Origin: Bedellia somnulentella
Lineage: Eukaryota > Arthropoda > Insecta > Lepidoptera > Bedelliidae
Direction: 5' to 3'
Length of the DNA: 64,000 nt
Assembly: GCA_963576735.1 (NCBI GenBank)
Contig: OY755190.1
Coordinates: 2,225,695-2,289,694, forward strand
Part shown: piece after piece, positions 59,401-62,697 of the stretch
How the letters are laid out: every line of letters begins with the position of its first letter
Numbering within the stretch: the first letter of the stretch is position 1
The notes under the pieces: model-generated
Database searches by the model: none
Seen by the model: only the letters and a program-made list of their open reading frames with translations
Told to the model about the DNA's origin: nothing
Translations under genes and position numbers: made by a program

Positions 59401-60608
59401 GTGTCATTTATGATGATAATGATAATTTAAGACTACAAACCCTACATAACAAACAATAATGAATAGAAATATATTTCACATGCATTATATTTGACCTCTG
59501 AAACATACCATAAGTTTAGAAACTGTTCTTAATAGTTATTTTAAATAAGATCAATGAAATTCATTGATTTTCTCAACTGCATCAGAAAATTGGATACATG
59601 TATACATGGATTTAGGCTGCAGAATTTGTATCCTCATGCCTAGTGAATTGCTCGTTATAAAAGCCAAACGTATTTTAACGAATTTAAAACTTAATACACA
59701 AGCACTAGTTGTAGATTAATTTAATTTAGTTAAAATTTACAATTCAATTGATATCATGTGGAATCATTAAATCCTGTATGTATCCTTATGTGAAACTATA
59801 CCCTGAGGCTTTTCATAGGTCACAAGCTATCATAGAGGTCCTCGGAAATCGTCATGACATACAAATATGTTTCATAGGACTTGTTTGCGGCAAACTTTCA
59901 TCCGGATGAGTATCATATCCATTTTTCGTTTTTTTCCATTCAAAACAAATCTAAGTGATGTAGTCGCTTTGCTATCACAATTTTACACTAAGAACTACAC
60001 AAAACAGTTAAAAAAGCTGCAAAACAGCACTCATATTTTGATAAGTAATCTTTCTCACTGGCTCTCGCGCTCAATTTTGACATCGACATAAGTTTGATAT
60101 AAAATGACAAACATCTCAGTTTATGTCGCTGTCACGCCGCTCATGCTCGCACATGTGACTCGGGGCGTTGCGATGTCAAAGGCGAGTCACTAGCGCTCTC
60201 ACGTCTCAGATGCCTCATGCTCGGGCGTGCGAGAAACGGTCAAATATGGCGGCCAATTCGCCCTTGAACGGTGACATAGCCCTATCTCAGAGGCTCTCAC
60301 ACGCCTCATGCTACCCCGGCAGATGTTAGTAACATGCGTACTCTGAACATCAAGTGACAAAATGTCTCTTGATTTCAGAAGTATTCGTTCCTCTGCCACC
60401 TTCTTCAATTTGCGGCGTGAACATTATATTAATTTGAGTTAAATAAATTTACCTGCAGAATGTGTTCCGGTGCATCCTTAAGGCACTGCAGCAGTATCTT
60501 GCCAAGATGGAACCGATCACCCGGTATCCCCGTCTCAGCCACTATCCTGGATGTCAACTCTGACATGTAATAGAGGACATCGTCGTTTGTTCGGCGTCGT
60601 GGAGCCAT
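23372..60608 (-). CDS. Acyl-CoA synthetase, luciferase/4-coumarate-CoA ligase-like (ANL superfamily), complete
   Basis: Eleven minus-strand exons join in phase to 560 codons (559 aa), the usual size for this family. Such enzymes adenylate a carboxylic acid with ATP and then make its CoA thioester. Visible motifs: ATP-binding loop STSGTTGLPK (residues 202-211, exon 4), YGMSE (345-349, exon 7), FKTGD with Asp436, hinge RIKMLLKYKSYQ (Arg451), and catalytic-type Lys543 in PMTPSSKVHRKKL. These align with firefly luciferase 198-206, 340-344, D422, R437 and K529. The start MAPRRR has a good AAAAATGG context. The C-terminus ends in DRE with no SKL-type peroxisomal signal, so a cytosolic site is possible. 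Intron 2 holds a fatty-acid-binding-protein gene on the other strand. The substrate cannot be read from sequence; a medium- or long-chain fatty acid is inference. All key residues are intact. Confidence 0.85.
23568..23738 (+). mobile_element. SINE family A, 5'-truncated
   Basis: Starts at GGGGGCTTTTAAGGGATTTTTGG and continues to the TATAGCCGTGAGTATACG end and (TATG) tail. Confidence 0.7.
24104..24215 (-). pseudogene. Partial copy 1 of acyl-CoA synthetase exon 10
   Basis: The minus strand reads TAVAGITDAQCGELPVACVV followed by PVVGTRVSSLQIKDLVR in the exon-10 frame, then a GTGAGG donor. The frame is still open, but the first half of the exon and a good acceptor are missing. No SINE sits beside this donor, so this copy shows the empty site. 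Confidence 0.75.
24262..25760 (+). mobile_element. Lepidopteran LINE-like repeat, fragmented
   Basis: Begins TACTAGCTTTTTGCCCCGCG-ACTTCG and ends TCGGTTCAGTATTTACGGCG ... CATTTATAATATTAGTATGG, the two ends of a repeat very common in moths and butterflies. Other repeats interrupt it: a worn SINE A at 24411-24580 and a tRNA-like head at 25005-25102. A related 3' end lies at 48779-49045. Confidence 0.5.
25005..25102 (-). repeat. tRNA-derived SINE head remnant
   Basis: The minus strand shows an A-box-like CCGTGGCGTAGCGGTATAAC and a B-box-like GGGTTCGTATCCC. No full cloverleaf. Confidence 0.45.
25818..25985 (+). mobile_element. SINE family A beside exon-10 copy 2
   Basis: CGGCTTAGAATAGACTACCC ... 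TTTTTGGGCGACGCGGTTGA ... TAGCCGTGAGTATATGATGT. It is inserted at the same site as the copy beside the true exon. Confidence 0.65.
25987..26105 (-). pseudogene. Partial copy 2 of acyl-CoA synthetase exon 10
   Basis: The 3' half of exon 10 plus its donor (GAGAG|GTGAGA) is repeated, from the VTG..DAEC region to the splice site. Small deletions break the frame and the first half of the exon is missing. It shares with copy 1 the same 5' breakpoint (GTTAACCGCGGT) and with the true exon the same SINE-like insertion beside the donor. Confidence 0.75.
26200..26342 (+). mobile_element. SINE family A abutting exon-10 splice donor
   Basis: CGGTTTGGAATAGCCCTACT ... TTTAGGGATTTATAGCCGTA then (TATG). Its 3' end lies about 8 nt from the minus-strand donor of exon 10, sharing an ATCTCACCTC-type direct repeat. 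Confidence 0.65.
26351..26516 (-). CDS. Acyl-CoA synthetase exon 10 (intact copy)
   Basis: Acceptor TATTTCCCAAG, donor GAGAG|GTGAGA; it leaves in phase 1. It encodes ISPLEIEAVIRRHPGVSDVA and on to GSQEIKDLVR. It is GC-rich compared with its surroundings. A SINE-like repeat starts about 6-8 nt inside the downstream intron. The 3' part of this exon is copied at 25987-26105 and 24104-24215. Confidence 0.85.
26738..26830 (-). mobile_element. LINE-derived remnant
   Basis: Antisense of a short coding-like block seen more fully at 61120-61290 (MKRLMDVNEAREVCQDRTKW). Confidence 0.45.
27122..27305 (+). mobile_element. SINE family A, worn copy
   Basis: GGCGATGTGGCCCATTACCC and TTTATAGCCGTGAG remain. 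Confidence 0.45.
27530..27676 (-). CDS. Acyl-CoA synthetase exon 9 (TGD and hinge)
   Basis: Acceptor TTTATATCCAG, donor TACCAG|GTAAAA; 49 codons, EYYNNPEATAEAFAEDRWFK then TGDMFYQDEHDNYYFVERIK and MLLKYKSYQ. It holds ribose-binding Asp436 and hinge Arg451. Confidence 0.9.
27787..27966 (+). mobile_element. SINE family A, subfamily 1, 3'-truncated
   Basis: CTGTGTAGTGTCGGCTTAGA to CAACTTCCAAAAGTGGCTGA, then an abrupt junction with minus-strand LINE sequence. Confidence 0.7.
28108..28460 (+). mobile_element. LINE 3' end inserted in the minus-strand LINE
   Basis: The plus strand reads RVPREYNQIQNDFDIFNSNI then SAIKRILTN and ends in an AT-rich AAATAAAATAAAT tail. Confidence 0.55.
28689..29655 (+). 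mobile_element. Non-autonomous Helitron inserted in LINE
   Basis: Starts TCTATACTTATAATAAATC after an A and ends CGTGCGAAGCTGGGACGATCC-ACTAG before a T, the A^TC...CTAG^T rule for lepidopteran Helitrons. Removing it restores the LINE frame between YIND and LPF. A (TGTC)n run lies at 28810-28837. A 3' stem CCC/GGG is weak. Confidence 0.85.
30475..30530 (-). repeat. tRNA-like B-box remnant
   Basis: GGGATTCAAACCCGCGACCT; it is the site into which the following SINE went. Confidence 0.4.
30533..30908 (-). mobile_element. SINE family B, full length, minus
   Basis: Flanked by a perfect 14-bp direct repeat GCTATATAGTCAAC (30519-30532 / 30909-30922). (TTATG)n tail on the left, tRNA-like head on the right. 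Confidence 0.85.
30977..31145 (+). mobile_element. SINE family A, worn copy
   Basis: GTGATGGCTTAGAATAGATC, GGGCGATGTGGCTGAAG and CCGCGAGTAAAAGTG remain. Confidence 0.45.
31310..31420 (-). CDS. Acyl-CoA synthetase exon 8
   Basis: Acceptor TTCAAAACAG, donor TTTAAG|GTAAAT; 37 codons, GYMFDDFLQLVDIATGEEII then NGELWLKGPTIFK. The GELW.KGP segment is typical of the family. Confidence 0.85.
31480..31740 (+). repeat. Helitron-like repeat fragment
   Basis: GACTGTCTGTCTTTCTGTAT and ACCGGACGGATCTTAATCAA resemble the middle of the Helitron at 28800-28890. Confidence 0.4.
31769..31897 (-). CDS. Acyl-CoA synthetase exon 7 (YGMSE motif)
   Basis: Acceptor ATTTTCAG, donor GCTAAG|GTACGG; 43 codons, LASPNTEVRNIYGMSELCGV... 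The YG(L/M)(T/S)E adenylate-binding motif is intact. Confidence 0.9.
32212..32352 (-). CDS. Acyl-CoA synthetase exon 6
   Basis: Acceptor ATCCATCAG, donor ATTGAG|GTGGGT; 47 codons. It encodes PSFTILSPTFMTTLLNAVDR... and LWLGGSAVPPELIEEIE, the conserved segment before the YGMSE motif. Confidence 0.85.
32388..32640 (-). mobile_element. SINE family A, subfamily 1, minus
   Basis: Complete from CTCACGGCTATAAATCCCTA to CTAAGCCGACAC. Confidence 0.75.
32665..32838 (-). mobile_element. SINE family A, minus, 5'-truncated
   Basis: Stops at CCCCAATACCG without the CGGCTTAGAAT head. Confidence 0.7.
32920..33125 (-). mobile_element. SINE family B, diverged, minus
   Basis: GCCATGTTGGTTTCCTC, CAATCATGATGAATAACCTA and B-box-like GGATTTGAACCCGG remain. 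Confidence 0.55.
33225..33375 (+). mobile_element. LINE-derived C-terminal remnant
   Basis: GTATGAAGAATAAAAGTGCA ... GAGAGGTTTGCCAGGATCTA ... ATGGGAACTAATGGC matches 61150-61290. Confidence 0.5.
33466..33659 (-). mobile_element. Foldback tRNA-like SINE, copy 2 (short form)
   Basis: A 60-bp perfect inverted repeat (33464-33523 / 33554-33613) carries the T-arm GGATCGAACCC and the AAAGGAAAGAAAAATTTCGA arm. A 14-bp direct repeat ATATAAAAACAGTA flanks it (33452-33465 / 33660-33673). Confidence 0.85.
33765..34020 (-). mobile_element. SINE family A, subfamily 2, minus
   Basis: TAAATCCCTTAACGGGGTAG, GGTGACGGGTCTCCAACCAC and CCGACACTACACGGCA; it ends about 20 nt from ligase exon 5. Confidence 0.75.
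34042..34216 (-). CDS. Acyl-CoA synthetase exon 5
   Basis: Acceptor TTATCTTGCAG, donor TTTAAG|GTAATA. It encodes SRHDRFPTPIELVFVASPLQ and continues to HCYHMINTFK. Phase 0 at the end. Confidence 0.85.
34257..34503 (+). mobile_element. SINE family A, subfamily 3
   Basis: GCCGTGTAGTGTCGGCTTAG ... TAGGGAATTATAGCCGTGAG, (TATG)n tail. Confidence 0.75.
34553..34797 (+). mobile_element. SINE family A, diverged
   Basis: GTGTAGTTCTGACTTAGAAA ... TTTGGGCGATGCAGTTGGAG ... GGCCGTGAGTGTATGTATG. Confidence 0.65.
34866..35035 (+). mobile_element. SINE family B fragment
   Basis: CACATAGCTGAGTTGTGC, GTGACAGTGTATTCGTACAA and CTTCGGGGACAGTG blocks. Confidence 0.55.
35235..35476 (+). mobile_element. SINE family A, subfamily 1
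   Basis: GTAGTGTCGGCTTAGAATAG to CTAGGGATTTATAGC. It stops about 45 nt from ligase exon 4. Confidence 0.75.
35521..35643 (-). CDS. Acyl-CoA synthetase exon 4 (AMP-binding loop)
   Basis: Acceptor CACCTCCCCAG and donor ACTTG|GTAATG. It encodes PTDFDTEDAISFLISTSGTT followed by GLPKVAAVTHKNFA, the P-loop-like AMP-binding signature of the family. It leaves in phase 2. Confidence 0.9.
35703..35949 (-). mobile_element. SINE family A, subfamily 1, minus
   Basis: CATACATACATATACTCACG tail on the left, GCCGACACTAC head on the right; about 60 nt from the other side of ligase exon 4. Confidence 0.75.
36030..36255 (-). mobile_element. SINE family A, diverged, minus
   Basis: TCTCTAGAAGGGATAGCCAG ... GGGTCTCCAACCGCATTG ... 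TCTAACCCGACA. Confidence 0.6.
36280..37333 (+). mobile_element. CR1/Jockey-like LINE C-terminus, split by a MITE
   Basis: KANQMLGLILRAGRHFKGKS and LYKSLVRSQ before 36395; LEYSSVIWNPYYSKYSNKLE, SLTDRRQVIDQMTLHN and FNSCKLQLKRSRLINDTIK after 36886, ending at TGA. A GC-rich coding patch at 37130-37225 replaces part of the usual C-terminus. A (CA)n run follows at 37350-37420. Confidence 0.75.
36396..36885. mobile_element. MITE with 16-bp perfect inverted ends
   Basis: CGGTATGCAAAGTTTT at the left and its exact reverse complement at the right, with a 4-bp AATT target repeat (36392-36395 / 36886-36889). Removal rejoins the LINE codons SQ and LEYSS. Confidence 0.85.
37350..37424. repeat. (CA)n microsatellite
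   Basis: Interrupted ACACACAC run in the LINE 3' UTR. A similar run lies at 52450-52475. Confidence 0.8.
38040..38330. other. Possible LTR-like block
   Basis: GTGTTACGTTCCGTTCCTAC ... TTCCAATAAACAGTCACCTT has the feel of a retrotransposon LTR with a poly(A) signal, but ends and target repeats are not clear. Confidence 0.25.
38990..39235 (+). mobile_element. SINE family A, subfamily 2
   Basis: Preceded by a minus-strand head piece GTAGTATTATTCTAAGCCGA (38967-39005). The body has GACCCGTCACAAAAAACATT and CCCGTTAAGGGATTTATAGC. Confidence 0.7.
39590..39978 (+). mobile_element. LINE ORF2 C-terminal fragment
   Basis: YEEACKEFDLQPLKERRNLL then DMLFLHDIVNSTIDCPYLLS and FFVRALKFYNDLESDNIDIF to a stop at 39976; typical CR1/Jockey tail. 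A (TTTA)n-rich 3' region follows. Confidence 0.65.
40497..40627 (+). mobile_element. SINE family A, 3' part
   Basis: CACTCAACTTCCAAAAGTGG and ATTTATAGCCGTGAGTGTAT. Confidence 0.55.
40860..41055 (-). CDS. Acyl-CoA synthetase exon 3
   Basis: Acceptor CTTAAACAG, donor TTCAA|GTAAG. It encodes LELQSTFEVSRPKMIFCQGD and on to GSPVGIEDF, and leaves in phase 2. The 10.9-kb intron between this exon and exon 2 contains the nested lipid-binding gene. Confidence 0.85.
41095..41278 (+). mobile_element. SINE family B with internal deletion
   Basis: The tRNA-like head joins directly to CCAACCCCTTCGGGGATA and the tail; the middle is missing after TTTATCATGC. Confidence 0.7.
41317..41455 (+). mobile_element. 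SINE family A fragment
   Basis: GTAGTGTCGGCTTAGAATAG head and a shortened 3' part. Confidence 0.55.
41474..41876 (+). mobile_element. SINE family B with duplicated head
   Basis: The first 26 bp of the tRNA-like head occur twice in tandem (41474-41499 and 41500-41525); the rest is full length with a (TTATG)n tail. It lies about 0.3 kb upstream of the lipid-binding gene promoter. Confidence 0.75.
42146..42183 (+). promoter_or_regulatory. TATA box and initiator of lipid-binding gene
   Basis: TATATAAAT at 42146-42154 and an arthropod initiator TCAGT at 42179-42183 are spaced as in insect core promoters, 55 nt before the ATG. Confidence 0.65.
42236..42305 (+). CDS. Lipid-binding protein exon 1
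   Basis: ATG in ACAAAATGTC context, 55 nt from the predicted start site; reads MSFFGKKFQKSHSEKMDELL then DAV and ends A|GTAAGT, phase 1. Confidence 0.75.
42236..50903 (+). CDS. Fatty-acid-binding-protein-like (intracellular lipid-binding protein), complete
   Basis: Three exons in phase (42236-42305, 47222-47508, 50844-50903) give 138 aa. Proteins of this family are small cytosolic beta-barrels that carry fatty acids or retinoids. Sequence support: MSFFGKKF start, an amphipathic stretch KMDELLDAVKAGEEVRKLL, then alternating beta-type strands (VVVFWTKNADGTITSSVES, KEFELPILGGTVKVKNVF, LKADVTYVNGKKVYMNRIFE) and C-terminal TIKVEDVDIEAALHYKLVN. The first intron falls after residue 23 and the last exon encodes 19 residues, both usual in this family. 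Length is slightly above the common 130-135. The C-terminal Arg-x-Tyr pair that binds the carboxylate in many members appears as Leu-His-Tyr, so ligand contact may differ. The gene lies inside intron 2 of the acyl-CoA synthetase on the opposite strand. Confidence 0.75.
42422..42540 (-). mobile_element. Foldback tRNA-like SINE, copy 3 (minimal form)
   Basis: AAATAAAGGAAAGAAAAA and its reverse complement surround a short core. The right end is the CCACATGAGGTTTTCATGAA head. A 13-bp direct repeat TACGTAACAAGGA flanks it (42409-42421 / 42541-42553). Confidence 0.8.
42575..42722 (+). mobile_element. LINE 3' end remnant
   Basis: AAGTTGCAATGGGCAGGGCA and GAGCAGTGGACATCTATTGG, RTE-type final codons in broken frames. 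Confidence 0.45.
42985..43233 (+). mobile_element. SINE family A, subfamily 1
   Basis: CTGTGTAGTGTCGGCTTAGA to TATAGCCGTGAGTATGTG. Confidence 0.75.
43238..43448 (-). mobile_element. SINE family A, diverged, minus
   Basis: ATCCACGGCTACAGATTGCA, CCGCATCGCCCAACAATCGC; head to tail with the preceding copy. Confidence 0.55.
44317..44372 (+). mobile_element. Foldback tRNA-like SINE, 5' head only
   Basis: TTTTTGTTCATGAAAACCTC followed by ATGTGGGGATTATTACTAAT, then AATAAAGAATAAA. No tRNA-like part. Confidence 0.65.
44700..45292 (+). mobile_element. Copia retrotransposon 3' end (RNase H, PPT, LTR)
   Basis: KKKQSSVTNSSTFAEYVELS then EAVTELNFL, IYEDNLAAVAISK and NSKHIEVHYHFVN match the Ty1/copia RNase H end. 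Frames break after 44962 but ADMFTKPVGNFKF is still readable. AAGGAGGCG at about 45135-45143 is a polypurine tract, followed by a probable 149-bp LTR TGTT...AACA (45144-45292). Confidence 0.7.
45600..45784 (-). pseudogene. THAP-type zinc-finger fragment, frameshifted
   Basis: MPNCAVLSCKNYLNKAGLIN then RKISFHR fits the start of a THAP domain (C-x4-C ... FH). A frameshift then moves W..FLLQNQLFRVRCGFTLKN, which resembles the VC..HF part, into another frame. It could be a relic of a P-like or THAP-bearing transposon or of a cellular gene. Confidence 0.45.
46039..46278 (+). mobile_element. SINE family A, subfamily 2, with target repeat
   Basis: Flanked by a 10-bp direct repeat GTTTCTTTTG (46029-46038 / 46279-46288). 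This shows that family A moves by retrotransposition and defines its ends. Confidence 0.85.
46473..46905 (+). mobile_element. Foldback tRNA-like SINE, copy 4 (full form)
   Basis: Head, antisense tRNA-like module (46552-46626), core, sense tRNA-like module (46803-46877), tail TTTCTTTCCTTTATTTATTC. A perfect 12-bp direct repeat ATCGTAGCGTAG flanks it (46461-46472 / 46906-46917). The core 46640-46795 matches 2177-2330. Confidence 0.9.
46917..47045 (+). mobile_element. SINE family A remnant
   Basis: CCGGTGTCGCACGACTAAGG and a weak 3' part. Confidence 0.35.
47222..47508 (+). CDS. Lipid-binding protein exon 2
   Basis: ACATTTTCAG acceptor and AAAATG|GTAAGT donor. The long open exon covers most of the barrel, from AGEEVRKLLSGKDVVVFWTK to RIFEDDKMKM. 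Confidence 0.8.
47571..47790 (+). mobile_element. SINE family A, worn
   Basis: GTGGTGTCGGTTAGAATAAC ... GGACGATGTGGCTGGAGACC. Confidence 0.5.
47813..48015 (-). mobile_element. SINE family A, subfamily 2, minus, internal deletion
   Basis: CGCCCAAAAATGAACCCACG marks a deletion between the GGGCGATG block and the head. Confidence 0.7.
48332..48420 (+). mobile_element. Foldback tRNA-like SINE, 5'-truncated copy
   Basis: Starts exactly at the A box TAGCTCAGTTGGCAGAGC, with T-arm GGGTTCGATCCC and the usual tail. Near-identical flanks GAAAAAAGCTG / GAAAAAAAGCTG suggest a target repeat. Confidence 0.7.
49600..49955 (-). mobile_element. SINE family B, minus
   Basis: AACATAAACGTTTACGCCGA start, AAGACAAATTGGTGAAAGCC near the tRNA-like head. 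Confidence 0.7.
50057..50484. mobile_element. MITE M1, copy 1
   Basis: Inverted ends CAATAGGCTATTTGACT / AGTCAAATAGCCTATTG. It carries CACGTGAC and a CRE-like TGACGTCA. About 85% or better match by eye to copy 2. Confidence 0.8.
50523..50750 (-). mobile_element. SINE family A, minus
   Basis: CATACATATACTCACGGCCA ... CATTCCAAGCCGGCAC; it lies 94 nt from the last lipid-binding-gene exon. Confidence 0.6.
50844..50903 (+). CDS. Lipid-binding protein exon 3 and stop
   Basis: ACATTTTTTCAG acceptor, TIKVEDVDIEAALHYKLVN, TAA at 50901-50903. Two copies of one MITE family lie on either side of it (50057-50484 and 51293-51715). Confidence 0.75.
   Translation, partial: TIKVEDVDIEAALHYKLVN
50996..51001 (+). 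terminator. Poly(A) signal of lipid-binding gene
   Basis: AATAAA, 93 nt past the stop codon. Confidence 0.6.
51293..51715. mobile_element. MITE M1, copy 2
   Basis: Same ends and body as copy 1, with CACGTGAC and TGACGTCA kept and a small deletion before CTGTGTATCGCTTCGCTC. Confidence 0.8.
51799..51960. mobile_element. Short MITE with TA target
   Basis: About 42-bp imperfect inverted ends (CAATTAAAAC...GATTTAATCGCGTG) and TA on both sides (51797-51798 / 51961-51962), mariner-like. Confidence 0.7.
52002..52209 (-). CDS. Acyl-CoA synthetase exon 2
   Basis: Acceptor TCTACAG at the high-coordinate side, donor GTCC|GTAAGT. It encodes IDGETGQSETFGSAL... and KGDVIILMAPNHMDLCIPFY, the typical N-terminal subdomain of adenylating ligases. 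It leaves in phase 1. Confidence 0.85.
52220..53110 (+). other. LINE-type 3' UTR-like sequence
   Basis: A (CA)n run at 52450, then CCTAGACGTAGGAAAAAAAT and TACAGGTTCGCCTAGTGTGG at 52797-52846, a block common at LINE 3' ends in moths. No coding part seen. Confidence 0.4.
53455..53492 (+). mobile_element. Foldback SINE head fragment
   Basis: TTTTGTTCATGAAAACCTCATGTGGGGA, then unrelated sequence with CACGGGGCCCGTGCCCAGGG. Confidence 0.5.
53725..54052 (+). mobile_element. Short Helitron
   Basis: A^TCTATGTATATATAAGAAAG start and CGTGCGAAGCTGGCGTGGACC-ACTAG^T end, the same termini as the copy at 28689-29655. Confidence 0.75.
54337..54575 (+). mobile_element. SINE family A, subfamily 2, with target repeat
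   Basis: A 10-bp direct repeat ATCATCTGGC (54327-54336 / 54576-54585). The tail is now (ATGA)n. Confidence 0.85.
54708..54765 (+). mobile_element. Foldback SINE fragment
   Basis: TTTGTTCATGAAAAAAACTC and AAATAAATAAAGGAAAG. Confidence 0.45.
54890..55130 (-). mobile_element. SINE family A, subfamily 1, minus
   Basis: CTAGAAGGGATAGCCAGAGC ... TACTAAGCCGACACCACACA. Confidence 0.75.
55131..57300. other. Non-coding stretch in ligase intron 1
   Basis: No clear gene. 56052-56145 has an acceptor-like TTTTGTTTGCAG followed by a short open frame, and AATAAATAAAG at 56495; too weak to call an exon. Confidence 0.4.
57253..59112 (+). CDS. LINE reverse transcriptase, long uninterrupted frame (Jockey/CR1-like)
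   Basis: The 619-codon frame holds RT motifs in order: FGIDELPPKLIRKC, IYRPVALLPTSSKIFEKAIA, LLLDMSKAYDRVRHD, GSIPQGSVLGCLLFLVYIN, VIFADDISIIF, and tail SPHHMMIKIYNHLPNNIRNI then CYYNITEFLNENTGD. The endonuclease is absent, so the copy is 5'-truncated; the first 20-30 codons are probably flanking sequence read through. Absence of any frameshift over 1.8 kb suggests a recent insertion in the first intron of the ligase, antisense to it. Confidence 0.8.
   Translation: MPTPFFTFLATLRQQADYCLLTLSRLCMWNIIKNEINRGYSSQKNNIRLKILTETTNNPKIIANAFNNFFTSLGNSKTNSATTYPTTSNIILNSFFLSPVEPSEINKIIKNLKNKSSFGIDELPPKLIRKCADILTTPYTKMINQSFTEGIFPDSLKMSIIKPTHKKGPTTEVNIYRPVALLPTSSKIFEKAIAKRLNKFLEKFKLLNENQYGFRQHRSTTLAVYKYVKKNYEIINDKKYAVGLLLDMSKAYDRVRHDILLDNLFNLGIRGVAHKWLKSYLENRIQCVEIKNANFETGRIEYVRSSKIVSNGSIPQGSVLGCLLFLVYINSLPPIINEECVIFADDISIIFTCTNNKELEDKLNTTLNTIVTWLTNNNLELNLKKTKIIQFKPAQKTSLPISCAFNNTLLETVNTSNLLGIDLDMNMTWKPHIQTLKKKMSSFIYALYQLKRTTDLNTALTAYYAYAHSRLTYGIIIWGNSCDVGEIFVLQKKCLRILMNIKQTISCRPYFMKYQILTLTSIYILESCKFVRKNSDFYTPMDNINKRNNRNQNKFIIPATSMTLVANSPHHMMIKIYNHLPNNIRNIEKTNVFESKLKTFLINKCYYNITEFLNENTGD
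57310..59358 (+). mobile_element. 5'-truncated Jockey/CR1-like LINE, young
   Basis: It includes the frame above, a 3' UTR with GCCCTAGCAGGGCGTCACTT (hairpin GCCCTAGCAGGGC) and a pentanucleotide tail (TTCTA)n at 59339-59358. Confidence 0.75.
59850..60325. repeat. Repeat with GCATGAG motifs
   Basis: CTCATGCTACCCCGGCAGAT at 60305 is the reverse complement of a block at 53155 (GCCCGGGTAGCATGAG). They are possibly ends of one DNA-transposon family. Confidence 0.4.
60326..60430 (+). mobile_element. SINE family B 3' fragment
   Basis: CGTACTCTGAACATCAAGTG ... GCGGCGTGAACATTAT; it ends just before ligase exon 1. Confidence 0.5.
60453..60608 (-). CDS. Acyl-CoA synthetase exon 1 (start codon)
   Basis: ATG at 60608-60606; donor CTGCAG|GTAAAT. 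It encodes 52 residues, MAPRRRTNDDVLYYMSELTS... and LGKILLQCLKDAPEHILQ, and leaves in phase 0. Confidence 0.8.
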
Positions 60609-61119
60609 TTTTCTGATACAAATGAAAGAAAGTTTTAGACATTTGAAGTATTCAGGGTAACATTCAAAAAGGAAGTTGATAGGGAAATCATTCTATAAAT
60701 AACTTAAACTATAGGACTAACTTGATAAGGGAATTTTTATTTTTTATTTTGGTACTTTTTATTTGCCACGAGACTCCCGAGAGTTCAGTGATTTGTATGG
60801 AATAGAGAACGATAAAGTAGTTCTAATCAAGTTGTTCCCGTACTAAGAGTTGTTCAGAATTATCTCTTTAACAACCCTCTTTTGGCTTGTTAACCACCTA
60901 GAGCATGATGGAGACGTAAATTTCCGTTATTTATGGGGATATTTCCGTCTCCTCACTCTGATTGTAATGAGTACTGTATGTAGTATGGAAACTCCCTACT
61001 CACCACCAAAAAATCGTAAGAGGCGACTATAGGATATCAGGGTTATTAGGAATTTGTAGCCAAATAAACGAAACCCTATTGGATTTGTCATGTCTGTCTG
61101 TCTAGAGGACACATTTGGA

Positions 61120-61310
61120 TCAAATAGAAAATGTACTCAAAAAGGCAGGTGTCCGTAGTACGAAGAATAAAAAAGCACGTATGAAAAGATTGATGGATGT
61201 GAATGAAGCTAGAGAGGTTTGCCAGGATCGTACAAAGTGGCGATCGATAGTCTCTGCCCACCCCAATGGGAACTAACGGCGTGAGAATATGCTAGTATGT
61301 ATATCTGTCT
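61120..61310 (+). mobile_element. LINE ORF2 C-terminal remnant
   Basis: THLDQIENVLKKAGVRSTKN then KKARMKRLMDVNEAREVCQD and RTKWRSIVSAHPNGN, a short coding-like block seen in several broken copies in this window. Confidence 0.55.
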
Positions 61311-61779
61311 GTGTATCCCTAAAACTATTGATACTGCTTAATTGAAAATTAATAATTTAAATTTATAAGTAACTGTATACTACTTTAATGTTTAAGAACT
61401 ACATTTAAAAATTATTTTACAAAGGGGGCTATTACGACACAAAATATACTTACAGCGAAAATTAACTTGAACAATATGGCACATAACTTTGTACGATTAT
61501 TCCATACAATCAATATGAAAAACAAAGACCAGAATGCGAGTGGATTTAAGATTTTTGTTTTTACATATTATCTTCTACAGGCGAGCAGCCTCGCGCTTTG
61601 CCAATTTATTTTAATGATATTAAGGCGATGTGGTTGGAGAGCCTTAAAATTCTTATACTGAAGCTCTAGGTACCCTTTCCTGGTATATAAAGAGATAGAT
61701 AAAGATAAGTTAGTATTCAAAGAGCTAAAGATAGGTTTGTATTCCAATTTCTTCTGTCAATCAAAGATAACATATCTTA

Positions 61780-61980
61780 TGTGTATGTTACCGGAAATGT
61801 ATGAAATCAAGGAATTGTATACAAATCCTAGGAAATGTGTACAATTCCGATACTACTTAGGAAATGTATAAAATATTGTTTGAAAACCTATTTAATACAT
61901 AGATATCCTAGGAAATGTATAAATTTCCTCGGAATTGTATATAATTCCAATATCGTATTAGGAAATATATGAAGTAAATG
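61780..61980. repeat. Cluster of imperfect palindromes GGAAWTGTATAnAWTTCC
   Basis: At least six occurrences of (T)AGGAAATGTATA or GGAATTGTATA in both orientations at irregular spacing, several forming 18-bp palindromes. Confidence 0.6.
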
Positions 61981-62207
61981 CTTTCTGTAATTCAACACGT
62001 TATTAATAATATTTTTTAATTATAGCACTTATTGAGACAATCGGGTAATAGTCATGCCGTAAAATATGTTCATATTATCTTACCAATTCAAACTTCTAAA
62101 ATCAACTACCTATTAACTTTTAACGTATCACAAAATCAACTTATATTTAATCTTATAAAATCATTTTGGCAAGTAATCAGTTTGATAATTAAGTAATTAT
62201 AATTTGC

Positions 62208-62452
62208 TGTGTAGTGTCGGCTTAGAATAGCACTACCCCATTTCTTCCAGTGGGTGTACGTAAAAGGCGACTAACGGTATTGGGGCTATCAAGGGATTTT
62301 TGGGCGATGCGGTTGGAGACCAATCACCAACAACCTTTATTTTTACCATCCTTTCCCTACTCTACTTTCCAAAAGTGGCCGAGGAACTTCTAGTTCCTCA
62401 GCTCTGGCTACCCTTTGTAGTATATATTATAGAGTATATGTATGTATGTATA
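62208..62452 (+). mobile_element. SINE family A, subfamily 1
   Basis: CTGTGTAGTGTCGGCTTAGA to GTATATGTATGTATGTATAA. Confidence 0.75.
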
Positions 62453-62472
62453 AATGTCACAGTATAAAAATG

Positions 62473-62697
62473 ACGACGTGATAGCTCAATGGGTAGAACA
62501 CCGATTAACGTGCAAGCGACTAGTGTTCAAATCCCGGGTCGGGCCTACACCAATTTATCTTTTCTAAAGACATATGTGTGGTTAATTTACCATGGTTGTT
62601 AACGGTGAGTGAAAACATCATGAGGAAACCCACATGACTGAGTTGTACTTAGTCATGTGACAGTGTATTCGTACAAAACGGCGATAGGCCTGCCCCT
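62473..62697 (+). mobile_element. SINE family B, 3'-truncated
   Basis: Head GTGATAGCTCAATGGGTAGA; it stops at GATAGGCCTGCCCC. Confidence 0.7.

Noticed and set aside
53155..60325. One 7-kb DNA transposon with GCCCGGGTAGCATGAG ends
   Set aside because: The inverted blocks at 53155 and 60305 are similar, but the sequence between holds many unrelated insertions, no transposase is seen, and target repeats are not evident.
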